Below are positions 1 to 5,034 of a stretch of 5,127 nucleotides of DNA, one piece after another (within the stretch, counting starts at the first letter, position 1; each line of letters starts with the position of its first letter). The translations under genes and the position numbers were made by a program. Under the pieces are notes generated by a model. It saw only the letters and a list, made by a program, of their open reading frames with translations, was not told where the DNA came from and did no database searches. The stretch spans positions 1 to 5,127 of the forward strand of contig DYDN01000061.1 of assembly GCA_020717885.1 (NCBI GenBank), in the 5' to 3' direction. The DNA is from Candidatus Forterrea sp. Its GTDB lineage: Archaea; Iainarchaeota; Iainarchaeia; Iainarchaeales; JAAZKV01.

Positions 1-1
1 T

Positions 2-82
2 GTGACAATCAAAGCACTAGCATACAATATTGAACACATCGGACGAATCATAAAAATTTGGCTTTACCTAGAAATCCAATAG
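2..82 (+). CDS. C-terminal 26 residues of a probable transposase (5' truncated by window edge)
   Basis: An open frame enters from the left and ends at TAG 80-82. It reads V-T-I-K-A-L-A-Y-N-I-E-H-I-G-R, then I-I-K-I-W-L-Y-L-E-I-Q. The same frame exists in the right-hand copy, with one substitution (Ile here, Thr there, at the base-48 mismatch). The stretch ALAYNIEHIGR resembles the 'LAYNL-R' helix that closes many DDE transposases of the IS4/IS5/IS1182 type; this is family knowledge and a weak motif. It does not resemble TnpB, whose C-terminus has zinc-finger cysteines. The other two forward frames contain stops within the repeat. The identity as a transposase rests mainly on being at the edge of a repeated element. 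Confidence 0.5.
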   Translation: MTIKALAYNIEHIGRIIKIWLYLEIQ

Positions 83-90
83 GATTTCTA
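69..90. repeat. Perfect 9-bp hairpin at the element end, left copy
   Basis: TAGAAATCC (69-77) pairs exactly with GGATTTCTA (82-90) around the loop AATA (78-81). The stop codon of the probable transposase (80-82) sits at the loop/stem border. No T-run follows, so it is not a typical terminator. Subterminal hairpins are transposase recognition sites in some families such as IS200/IS605, but the encoded C-terminus does not support that family, so the role is open. Confidence 0.75.
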
Positions 91-113
91 CACCGCCCCC
101 CTTATCATAATGC

Positions 114-120
114 TTTTATA
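114..120 (+). promoter_or_regulatory. TATA box of the pilin-like gene
   Basis: TTTTATA is centred near 117, 25 bases before the ATG at 142. In archaea transcription starts about 25 bases after the TATA centre, so the mRNA would begin at or next to that ATG (leaderless). This also argues against the upstream in-frame ATG at 127. The box lies 16 bases inside the end of the left repeat, so the promoter belongs to unique DNA. Confidence 0.6.
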
Positions 121-141
121 CTAATAATGCCTAAGTGGAGT

Positions 142-324
142 ATGGAAGAAAAAGCACAAGGTGCAATTGAGTACCTCTTAATAATAGGCGCAGCAATAGT
201 TGTTGTTGTGGTTGTAATTGTAGCACTCACAGGAACCATGACCGCGGGAAAACAGCAAGGAACACAAGGGAATATTGATTATAACAAACAAGTAAGCGAC
301 CTAAACAAACTAAGAAAGTTTTAG
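142..324 (+). CDS. Small class III signal peptide (archaeal type IV pilin-like) protein
   Basis: This 60-residue protein begins MEEKAQGAIEYLLIIGAA. The motif K4-A5-Q6-G7-A8-I9-E10-Y11-L12-L13 is the archaeal class III signal: a prepilin peptidase of the EppA/FlaK type is expected to cut before Gln6, leaving Glu at position +5 of the mature chain as in type IV pilins. Residues 11-30 form one very Val-rich membrane helix, followed by a short polar tail of about 30 residues (GTMTAGKQQ to NKLRKF). It is probably anchored in the cytoplasmic membrane or built into a surface filament as a minor pilin. The start at 142 is chosen from the TATA spacing and because the signal then has the usual short charged N-terminus. 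An in-frame ATG at 127 adds MPKWS; TTG at 58 lies inside the repeat and is implausible. It converges with aspS, 53 bases away. The family is clear; the exact role is not. Confidence 0.88.
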   Translation: MEEKAQGAIEYLLIIGAAIVVVVVVIVALTGTMTAGKQQGTQGNIDYNKQVSDLNKLRKF

Positions 325-361
325 GCAAAATAAATATGATTAAATTCTTGAAAAGATTTGT

Positions 362-388
362 TTAAAGAAAAAAGAATTTATTTTTTTT
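362..388. terminator. Poly-T tracts between convergent pilin and aspS genes
   Basis: Right after the aspS stop (378-380), the minus strand carries a T6 run (373-368) in a T-rich stretch. The plus strand carries T8 at 381-388, just inside the aspS 3' end, which could stop transcripts coming from the pilin gene. Archaeal termination needs only U-rich tracts, and no hairpin is evident. Assignment is by composition and position only. Confidence 0.45.
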
Positions 389-2156
389 CCTCTTCCTTTG
401 GAAGAATTAAATCAATGCTTAATTCTTTGAGCTGTTTTTGTGATACTTCACTTGGAGAATCATCCATGATAGAAACCGCCGCCTTGTTCTTTGGGAAAGC
501 AATTACTTCTCTTAAACTCTCAGCACCGCTTAAAATCATGACAAGTCTGTCAAGCCCAAATGCTAAGCCGCCGTGCGGAGGAGCGCCGTATTTAAATGCT
601 TCAAGGAAAAATCCGAATTTCTTCTTAGCCTGCTCATCACTAATTCCAATAATTTTAAACACACGCGCCTGTATTTCAGGATCATGAATTCTAATACTGC
701 CACCCCCAAGCTCAATCCCATTAAGAATCAGATCATAAGCTAGTGATTTCACTTTTAACGGCTCTTTCTCCATCCATTCAATGTGTTCTTTTCGCGGCGA
801 AGTAAAAGGGTGATGCTCAAAAGTTATACTTCCGTCCTCTTCATCAATTTTAAATTCAGGAAAATCCTTTACCCAAAGCAGATTATAAGTATTTGGTTTT
901 ATGAGCCCAAGTTTTTTTGCAAGGAACGGTCGTAAGAACCCGAGCGAATCATTCACAACCTTCGCCTTATCAGCAACAATTACAAGCAAATCATTTTCTT
1001 TTGCTTTCATTGCAACTTTCAGTTTTTCAAGCAAATCGGCAGAGAAATATTTTGCGATTGAGCCATCAAACTTCCCGTTCTGGAATTTTAGGAATGCCGC
1101 ACCGTGTGCGCGGTAAATTTTTACAAAATTCTCAATATCATTCATATCTTTTCTTGAGAACTCAGCCTGACCAATAACATTAATCGCTTTAATTACCCCC
1201 CCGCCCTCAACAGCTGATTTGAAAGCATTGAATTCCCCTTTTGAGAGAATATTTGTAACATCAACAAGTTCAAGCCCAAATCTCGTATCAGGCCTATCAA
1301 TTCCAAATCTTGAAATTGCTTCATCCCACCTCATTCTCTGCAAAGGAAGTTTTAGTTCAACACCCATCATTTCCTTAAATACTTTCTGAATAAGCCTCTC
1401 ATTTACCTTCATTACATCTTCTTCATCAACAAAACTCATCTCAACATCGATTTGAGTGAACTCCGGCTGGCGGTCGGCCCTTAGGTCTTCATCACGAAAA
1501 CAGCGCGCGATTTGGAAATATTTGTCAAATCCGCCAATCATTAATAATTGTTTGAATAATTGCGGGCTCTGCGGGAGAGCATAAAAGTTTCCAGGGTGGA
1601 CTCTACTTGGAACTAAATAATCCCTCGCCCCTTCAGGAGTACTCTTTGCAAGAATTGGAGTTTCAATCTCCAAAAATCCTTCTTCATCATAAAAGTCTCT
1701 CACAAGTTTTACAAGTTTGTGTCTAAAAATTATTTTTTTCTGCAAATCAGGATTTCTAAGCGCAAGGTACCTGTACTTGAGCATTAAATCCTCATTAGTT
1801 TCTGTTCTTGCTGTAAGATCAATTGGAATCGGCTGAGCTTTTGCGAGTATTTTTACGCTCTCGGCATCAAGCTCAATTTCACCTGTTGAGAGAACTGCTT
1901 TTTCAGTTCCTGCAGGTCGCTTCTTTACTGTGCCTTCTATTTGCAAAACAAACTCCTTTCTAACAGCCTTGCCTACTTCATGAAGCTCTGCACTCTTTTT
2001 GTGATCAATCACCACTTGGGTAGAGCCATATCTATCACGAAGATCAACAAAAGTAATTGGACCGTGGTCACGAACCGTATCCGTCCAACCCTGAAGCGTA
2101 ACCTTCTTTCCAATAAGAGAAGCGTTTAATTCACCGCAAGTGTGAGTCCTAATCAT
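378..2156 (-). CDS. aspS: Aspartyl-tRNA synthetase, bacterial type (possibly non-discriminating)
   Basis: This class II enzyme charges tRNA-Asp with aspartate in the cytoplasm. From the ATG at 2156 (MIRTHTCGEL) it has 592 residues, the bacterial length; typical archaeal AspRS is about 430. Order: N-terminal OB-fold anticodon-binding domain (about 1-105); motif 1 near GFLEIETPIL (160-169); the aspartate-binding QSPQ (196-199); motif 2 around IARCFRDEDLRADRQPEF (216-233); a GAD-like insertion (about 280-410); motif 3 in GAPPHGGLAFGLDRLVMIL (524-542), giving the ATP-binding Arg. His31 in RDHGP and the RPAGT loop (80-84) match enzymes that also charge tRNA-Asn, so it may supply Asp-tRNA-Asn to an amidotransferase (inference). 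The frame extends back to 2198, but those 14 residues precede the conserved start and overlap the promoter. A TATA box 25 bases upstream suggests a leaderless mRNA. No frameshift or missing core motif is seen. Confidence 0.97.
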   Translation of the reverse strand: MIRTHTCGELNASLIGKKVTLQGWTDTVRDHGPITFVDLRDRYGSTQVVIDHKKSAELHEVGKAVRKEFVLQIEGTVKKRPAGTEKAVLSTGEIELDAESVKILAKAQPIPIDLTARTETNEDLMLKYRYLALRNPDLQKKIIFRHKLVKLVRDFYDEEGFLEIETPILAKSTPEGARDYLVPSRVHPGNFYALPQSPQLFKQLLMIGGFDKYFQIARCFRDEDLRADRQPEFTQIDVEMSFVDEEDVMKVNERLIQKVFKEMMGVELKLPLQRMRWDEAISRFGIDRPDTRFGLELVDVTNILSKGEFNAFKSAVEGGGVIKAINVIGQAEFSRKDMNDIENFVKIYRAHGAAFLKFQNGKFDGSIAKYFSADLLEKLKVAMKAKENDLLVIVADKAKVVNDSLGFLRPFLAKKLGLIKPNTYNLLWVKDFPEFKIDEEDGSITFEHHPFTSPRKEHIEWMEKEPLKVKSLAYDLILNGIELGGGSIRIHDPEIQARVFKIIGISDEQAKKKFGFFLEAFKYGAPPHGGLAFGLDRLVMILSGAESLREVIAFPKNKAAVSIMDDSPSEVSQKQLKELSIDLILPKEEEKK

Positions 2157-2177
2157 AAACAAAAAACGATTAAAAGG

Positions 2178-2187
2178 ATTTAAAAAA
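2178..2187. promoter_or_regulatory. Shared divergent TATA region for aspS and the MscL-like gene
   Basis: ATTTAAAAAA contains the palindrome TTTAAA (2179-2184), which reads as a TATA box on both strands. Its centre is about 25 bases from the aspS ATG at 2156, giving a leaderless message. On the plus strand it predicts a start near 2207, giving the MscL-like gene a leader of about 12 bases. Only 62 bases separate the two start codons, so the two promoters must overlap or coincide. Confidence 0.55.
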
Positions 2188-2207
2188 CAAAACCCCACAG
2201 GGTAATT

Positions 2208-2216
2208 CGGATGATC
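2208..2216 (+). promoter_or_regulatory. Possible ribosome binding site of the MscL-like gene
   Basis: CGGATGATC lies just before the ATG at 2219. TGATC at 2212-2216 matches the downstream part of the extended archaeal Shine-Dalgarno sequence (GGAGGTGATC), and GGA stands in for the core. The ATG at 2211 inside it is followed at once by an in-frame TAA after one codon, so it cannot start a protein. Confidence 0.35.
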
Positions 2217-2218
2217 TA

Positions 2219-2464
2219 ATGCTTGAAGTAGTGAAAGAGTTTAAGGATTTCCTTAAAGAATACAAAATAATCGCGCTCGCAGTGGCATTCATTATTGGTG
2301 TTGCAGCAACATCGCTAATCAAGTCGCTTGTTGATAACCTCATAATGCCAACAATCACCCCATTCATACCAGGCGGAGCATGGAGAAGCGCCACAATCGC
2401 GCTAGGACCATTTGTTTGGGAAATTGGGGCATTCATGGGCGAAGCGAAAGTAACTAAGAAGTAA
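2219..2464 (+). CDS. MscL-family mechanosensitive channel-like protein lacking the second helix
   Basis: The 81-residue product starts with an amphipathic helix (MLEVVKEFKDFLKEYK) followed by TM1 (about 17-37, ALAVAFIIGVAATSLIKSL) and the VDNLIMPTITPFIPGG segment. These match the N-terminal half of large-conductance mechanosensitive channels, which release solutes on osmotic down-shock. In MscL a periplasmic loop leads to a second helix and a cytoplasmic Lys/Glu-rich tail. Here the loop (WRSATIALGPFVWEIGAFMG) runs straight into EAKVTKK and a stop, so TM2, roughly 25 residues, appears absent while the ends stay in frame. No other forward frame supplies a TM2 before the terminator. It could be a natural one-helix variant, an in-frame deletion, or an assembly collapse. 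As it stands it should not form a standard pentameric pore. It is divergent from aspS and has its own terminator. Confidence 0.82.
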   Translation: MLEVVKEFKDFLKEYKIIALAVAFIIGVAATSLIKSLVDNLIMPTITPFIPGGAWRSATIALGPFVWEIGAFMGEAKVTKK

Positions 2465-2477
2465 GAACTCATTTTTT

Positions 2478-2514
2478 GGAAAAAGCAATTGCTTTTTCCT
2501 TTTTCTATTTTTTT
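2478..2514 (+). terminator. Hairpin plus T-run terminator after the MscL-like gene
   Basis: GGAAAAAGCAA (2478-2488) is followed directly by its exact reverse complement (2489-2499), an 11-bp perfect palindrome, then by T-rich sequence ending in T7 at 2508-2514. It starts 13 bases after the MscL-like stop. On the minus strand no T-run follows the hairpin, so it best serves plus-strand transcripts, though the hairpin also lies just beyond the pheA stop. Confidence 0.75.
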
Positions 2515-2533
2515 AATTGAAACTTAAATTATT

Positions 2534-3361
2534 TTATTCAACCCTATAATAACTTCCAAGTATTTTCACAAACTCGCAGTGGTTGTTTAACTCAAGGAGA
2601 GCTGAATCAATTTTTCCTTCCCCAACCATCCCATCAATGTCAACGAAGAAAACATATTCCCATGGATTGCGCTTTGATGGGCGGGACTCAATTTTACCCA
2701 TATTCACCCCAAACTCTTTGAATGCTTTTATTGCCTCAAAAAGAGAACCTGGTTTGTCCTTAACCGCAAAAAGAATTGAGGTTTTTGGTTTTGTTCCCTT
2801 ATTCATTCCAACATATGTTTTTGCCGCACCCCTTTGCATTAGAACAACAAACCTTGTTTTGTTGCTTGAAATATCATTAATGTTTTTCTCCAATAGTGCA
2901 ATAGAGAACTTTACTGACGCGGTTTCTGATGCAATTGCTGCGCTAGCACTTTCCTTTGAGGCTCGCTCCGCAGCTTTTGCGGTACTTGAGGTTTCAACAA
3001 GCTCAGCAGTTGAGAAATTCATTTCAACCCACTTCCTGCACTGTGCAAACCCTTGGGGGTGAGAGTAAATTCTCTTTATTGTACTCTTATCTTTTTCATT
3101 TGATAAAAAACATTGGCGAATATCAAGTAAAAGCTCCGCGCAAATCATTAATTTTGTATCGGCGAGAGAATCAAGCGTGGATGTAACACTCCCCTCGGTG
3201 GAGTTCTCAAGCGGAATAATTCCAGCATCAACAATAGTGTTTGAAACATGAGTAAAAACATTCTGGATTACATCAACCGGAACCAGTTCCTCGTTTGGAA
3301 AAACCCTTAGCGCAGCCTCGTGAGAAAAACTTGCCGCAGGACCCAAAAAAGCTATTCTCAT
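2534..3361 (-). CDS. pheA: Prephenate dehydratase (monofunctional, with ACT domain)
   Basis: This 275-residue enzyme turns prephenate into phenylpyruvate, the committed step to phenylalanine. The catalytic part (about 1-180) begins MRIAFLGPAASFSHEAAL and contains PLENSTEGSV (50-59), SHPQGFAQC (100-108) and the catalytic NKTRF (167-171; Thr169 is the key residue in the family). The C-terminal ACT domain (about 193-275) has GSLFEA (205-210) and ESRP (225-228), the segments that form the phenylalanine feedback site. No chorismate mutase domain is fused, as is usual in archaea. The ATG at 3361 is preceded by an in-frame TTG (3364), but ATG gives the conserved N-terminus and GGTTGTGAT upstream resembles an extended Shine-Dalgarno. 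It follows ilvE on the same strand after 61 bases and has its own TATA box, so cotranscription is possible but not required. Confidence 0.97.
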   Translation of the reverse strand: MRIAFLGPAASFSHEAALRVFPNEELVPVDVIQNVFTHVSNTIVDAGIIPLENSTEGSVTSTLDSLADTKLMICAELLLDIRQCFLSNEKDKSTIKRIYSHPQGFAQCRKWVEMNFSTAELVETSSTAKAAERASKESASAAIASETASVKFSIALLEKNINDISSNKTRFVVLMQRGAAKTYVGMNKGTKPKTSILFAVKDKPGSLFEAIKAFKEFGVNMGKIESRPSKRNPWEYVFFVDIDGMVGEGKIDSALLELNNHCEFVKILGSYYRVE

Positions 3362-3391
3362 CAAATCACAACCACTAAAACTAATACAAAC

Positions 3392-3400
3392 TAAATATAA
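3392..3400 (-). promoter_or_regulatory. TATA box of pheA
   Basis: On the minus strand TTATATTTA is centred about 35 bases before the pheA ATG, predicting a start near 3370 and a leader of about 9 bases. It lies within the 61-base ilvE-pheA gap, so pheA can be transcribed separately. Confidence 0.5.
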
Positions 3401-3422
3401 TTATCGAAGATAAAGAGAATAA

Positions 3423-4334
3423 TTAAACAAACTCGAGCCAATTCAAAAATTTCGCGCTAGTTCCATGAATTATCTTCTTGTATTCCTCTTGAATTTGTGC
3501 AGTAATCTTACCAGCAGTACCAGTGCCGATTTTTTTATTATCAATCTCCCTCACCGGAGTAAGTTCAGCTGCAGTACCTGTAATAAAGCACTCCTCAGCG
3601 GACAAGAGATCATCACGAGTAATTACTTGTTCCACAACCTTAATCCCCTTCTTTCTTGCAATTGTAATTATTGAGTCGCGTGTGATTCCAGCTAAGCAAA
3701 GGTCAAGTGGGGGAGTAATCAAAACCCCTTCCTTTATAATAAATATATTCTCTCCAGAACACTCCGCAACATTCCCTTCATAATCAAGCATTACAGCTTC
3801 CTCAAATCCAGTGCGCAGTGCCTCCATTTTCGCAAGTGTGCTATTCACATAAACCCCAGTGACTTTTGCGTGAATCGGAACTGACTTTGGGTGCGGACGG
3901 CAATAGGAGGAAATTTTTGCGCGAATACCTTTTTCTAGCCCCTCTTCTCCAAGGTATGCCCCCCATGGCCAAGCCGCAACAACAACATCAACTTTCGCAC
4001 CAGTAGTGTCAAGACCCATTTTTCCATAACCATAATATGCAATTGGGCGGATGTAGCACTCCTTGAGTTTATTTTTACGCACAATTTCCTTTACTGCTTC
4101 GAGAATTTGTTCTTCTGTAAAAGGGATTTTTAGATAAATTAATTCTGCTGATGCAAAGAAACGCTTAATGTGTTCTTTTAATCTAAAAACCGCAGGACCA
4201 TTATTTGTGTCATAACACCTAATTCCCTCAAATACTCCCGAACCATAATGCAAAGAGTGAGTGAGAACATGCGTAGTGGCATCCTGCCATTTAATCATTT
4301 TGCCGTTTACCCAAATGAAATCTGTTTCGTTCAT
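3423..4334 (-). CDS. ilvE: Branched-chain amino acid aminotransferase
   Basis: This 303-residue, PLP-dependent fold-type IV aminotransferase catalyses the last step of valine, leucine and isoleucine synthesis, using glutamate as amino donor. It shows the family signature: HYGSGVFEGIR (29-39); YIRP with Arg96 (94-97); PWGAYLG (123-129); the PLP-binding Lys157 in IHAKVTG; AECSGENIF (190-198) with Glu191, which contacts the pyridine nitrogen; GITRD (216-220); and GTAAELTPVR (253-262). Length equals that of E. coli IlvE (about 309), and motif order and spacing favour ilvE over D-amino acid aminotransferase or 4-amino-4-deoxychorismate lyase. The start is the ATG at 4334 (MNETDFIWVNGK); a TTG lies one codon before it. 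A TATA box about 27 bases upstream suggests a leaderless mRNA. Such enzymes can sometimes use aromatic keto acids, so a link to neighbouring pheA via phenylpyruvate is possible but not shown. Confidence 0.96.
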   Translation of the reverse strand: MNETDFIWVNGKMIKWQDATTHVLTHSLHYGSGVFEGIRCYDTNNGPAVFRLKEHIKRFFASAELIYLKIPFTEEQILEAVKEIVRKNKLKECYIRPIAYYGYGKMGLDTTGAKVDVVVAAWPWGAYLGEEGLEKGIRAKISSYCRPHPKSVPIHAKVTGVYVNSTLAKMEALRTGFEEAVMLDYEGNVAECSGENIFIIKEGVLITPPLDLCLAGITRDSIITIARKKGIKVVEQVITRDDLLSAEECFITGTAAELTPVREIDNKKIGTGTAGKITAQIQEEYKKIIHGTSAKFLNWLEFV

Positions 4335-4356
4335 CAAAATTAATTCCCAAGCAAAC

Positions 4357-4366
4357 TCTTTTTAAC
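4357..4366. promoter_or_regulatory. Shared divergent TATA region for ilvE and the Cys-rich microprotein
   Basis: The minus strand reads GTTAAAAAGA, centred about 27 bases before the ilvE ATG, which predicts a leaderless ilvE mRNA. The plus strand reads TCTTTTTAAC at the same place and predicts a start near 4388, just ahead of the GGAGG ribosome site at 4392. The arrangement copies that between aspS and the MscL-like gene. Confidence 0.45.
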
Positions 4367-4391
4367 CATTTACGGCACTAGTTCGAGAAGC

Positions 4392-4396
4392 GGAGG
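4392..4396 (+). promoter_or_regulatory. Strong Shine-Dalgarno site before the microprotein
   Basis: GGAGG ends 8 bases before the ATG at 4405, which is ideal spacing. It is the clearest ribosome binding site in the window; most other genes here look leaderless or have weak sites. It is the main evidence that the short frame is translated. Confidence 0.65.
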
Positions 4397-4404
4397 GATA
4401 AGAA

Positions 4405-4479
4405 ATGCCTGCAAAGAAAAAAACTATTAAGAAGAAAACTGTGAAGAGAGAAGAAAAGTGCTGTTGCTGCTGCGAATAA
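4405..4479 (+). CDS. 24-residue Lys-rich microprotein with a C-terminal five-cysteine run
   Basis: The frame encodes MPAKKKTIKKKTVKREE followed by K-C-C-C-C-C-E and TAA. Residues 4-18 hold 9 Lys/Arg and resemble the basic tails of archaeal chromatin and ribosomal proteins. Five consecutive Cys (19-23) are extreme, and could bind a metal ion or cluster or form disulfides; both are guesses. I do not recognise a family. Support for a real gene is the GGAGG site at ideal spacing, an ATG start, a divergent TATA region, and a position in a 176-base gap otherwise empty of genes. Against it: it is very short and both parts are low-complexity (purine-rich, then TGC repeats). It converges with the beta-helix gene and no clear plus-strand terminator follows. 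Confidence 0.55.
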   Translation: MPAKKKTIKKKTVKREEKCCCCCE

Positions 4480-4502
4480 AAAAAAATTGTTTAACTAAAA
4501 AA
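4478..4502 (-). terminator. Poly-T terminator of the beta-helix gene
   Basis: On the minus strand, just past the TGA at 4513-4511, there is a T6 run (4502-4497) and then T9 (4486-4478). Two closely spaced T-tracts with no strong hairpin fit archaeal U-tract termination. The second tract overlaps the stop codon of the convergent microprotein. Confidence 0.5.
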
Positions 4503-4510
4503 GACTCCAT

Positions 4511-5027
4511 TCAATTAGAACAGCCCATATATGCATTGCCGTTGAAAGTAATAATTGAGGCACTAACATACAGTGCGCGAAAGTAAATATCTCCACTGGA
4601 TGCGAATGTAACATTCGAACCGCTATTCGCATAGATGTCGCCCCCGCAAAGGTTTCCACCAAGCCCGCCGATAAGCCCCTGATCATTCACAGTGGCTGTT
4701 GTGCTTGTAAATCTAACCGCGCCACCCGCACCAGCATAAGTTCCAAACCCGCCGCTCACATTCAAGTCGCCTGTGAAAGTACTGCCAGTGAATTCAATTG
4801 AGCCGCCGCTACCGCTTGCGCCGTCAGAACTTCCTCTGCTGTAAATATTTCCCGTAACATCCGAATTAAAAAATTGTATTGCGCCCCCGGTTCCAGCATC
4901 ACTTGGCAATGAGAGCGCGTAGCCATCAGCATAAATATTTCCAAGAACATTCGCATCATTAATTATTACTGTGTGCGCATTGTGATCCGAGGCATTAATA
5001 TCCCCATAAATAAGATGAGAACCCCCA
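4511..5027 (-). pseudogene. Beta-helix-like surface protein, 3' fragment cut by the right-hand element
   Basis: The frame is open from the repeat boundary to TGA 4513-4511, about 171 residues, and is rich in Gly, Ser, Thr and Asn with almost no Lys. Imperfect units of about 27-30 residues recur, each with a turn such as LGNIYADG, TGNIYSRG, TGDLNVSG, GGDIYANSG or SGDIYF, followed by a Gly/Ser stretch and a strand such as GGAIQFF, GGSIEFTG or GGAVRFT. This is typical of right-handed parallel beta-helix proteins, often secreted or cell-surface. The chain ends ITFNGNAYMGCSN with no anchor or sorting helix. No start codon lies between the repeat edge and a TTG at 4909, which falls inside the repeats, and the frame meets a stop in the repeat (5056-5054). 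So the 5' part, with any signal peptide, is missing: cut by element insertion, or continued elsewhere in a misjoined assembly. Composition differs sharply from neighbouring genes. Confidence 0.75.
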
Positions 5028-5034
5028 GGCGGTG

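Larger units (their letters stand above)
1..97 (+). mobile_element. Inward-facing end of a repeated mobile element, left copy (partial)
   Basis: These 97 bases recur as the reverse complement at 5028-5124, with base i matching base 5125-i. The only mismatch is at 48 (t here; the equivalent of c in the right copy). The match stops abruptly after CACCGCC at 91-97. The repeat holds the 3' end of an open frame and a terminal hairpin, the usual layout of an insertion sequence's downstream end. The rest of the element lies beyond base 1, so its family, opposite terminus and target duplication cannot be read. That the window begins here suggests a contig broken at a multicopy repeat. The repeat itself is certain; the mobile-element reading is inference. 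Confidence 0.72.

Noticed and set aside
58..141. Extended N-terminus of the pilin-like protein starting in the repeat (TTG 58) or at ATG 127
   Set aside because: The extra residues are not part of a class III signal, 58-97 is mobile-element sequence, and the TATA box at 114-120 sits too close to 127 but at the right distance from 142.
358..687. Plus-strand frame opposite the 3' end of aspS
   Set aside because: Antisense shadow of conserved motif 3 coding sequence, with no ribosome site or family match.
2157..2198. 14-residue N-terminal extension of AspRS
   Set aside because: It comes before the conserved M-I-R-T-H-T-C-G-E-L start and overlaps the predicted promoter.
2170..2472. Minus-strand frame opposite the MscL-like gene
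   Set aside because: Antisense to a recognisable MscL N-terminal domain with its own promoter and terminator.
2583..3062. 159-codon plus-strand open frame opposite pheA
   Set aside because: It lies fully antisense to a well-supported enzyme, has no recognisable domain, and its composition is the mirror of pheA codons.
4380..4387. GTTCGA resembling a tRNA T-loop
   Set aside because: No acceptor, D- or anticodon stems can be formed around it; it lies in the short leader region of the microprotein.
4459..4473. TGC/TGT tract as a mere trinucleotide microsatellite
   Set aside because: Only five units with one variant codon, in frame behind a strong ribosome site; the coding reading is preferred, though the microsatellite reading is not excluded.
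4511..5027. CRISPR-like or tandem DNA repeat array
   Set aside because: The periodicity is at protein level and the DNA units are divergent, with no identical repeats or uniform spacers.
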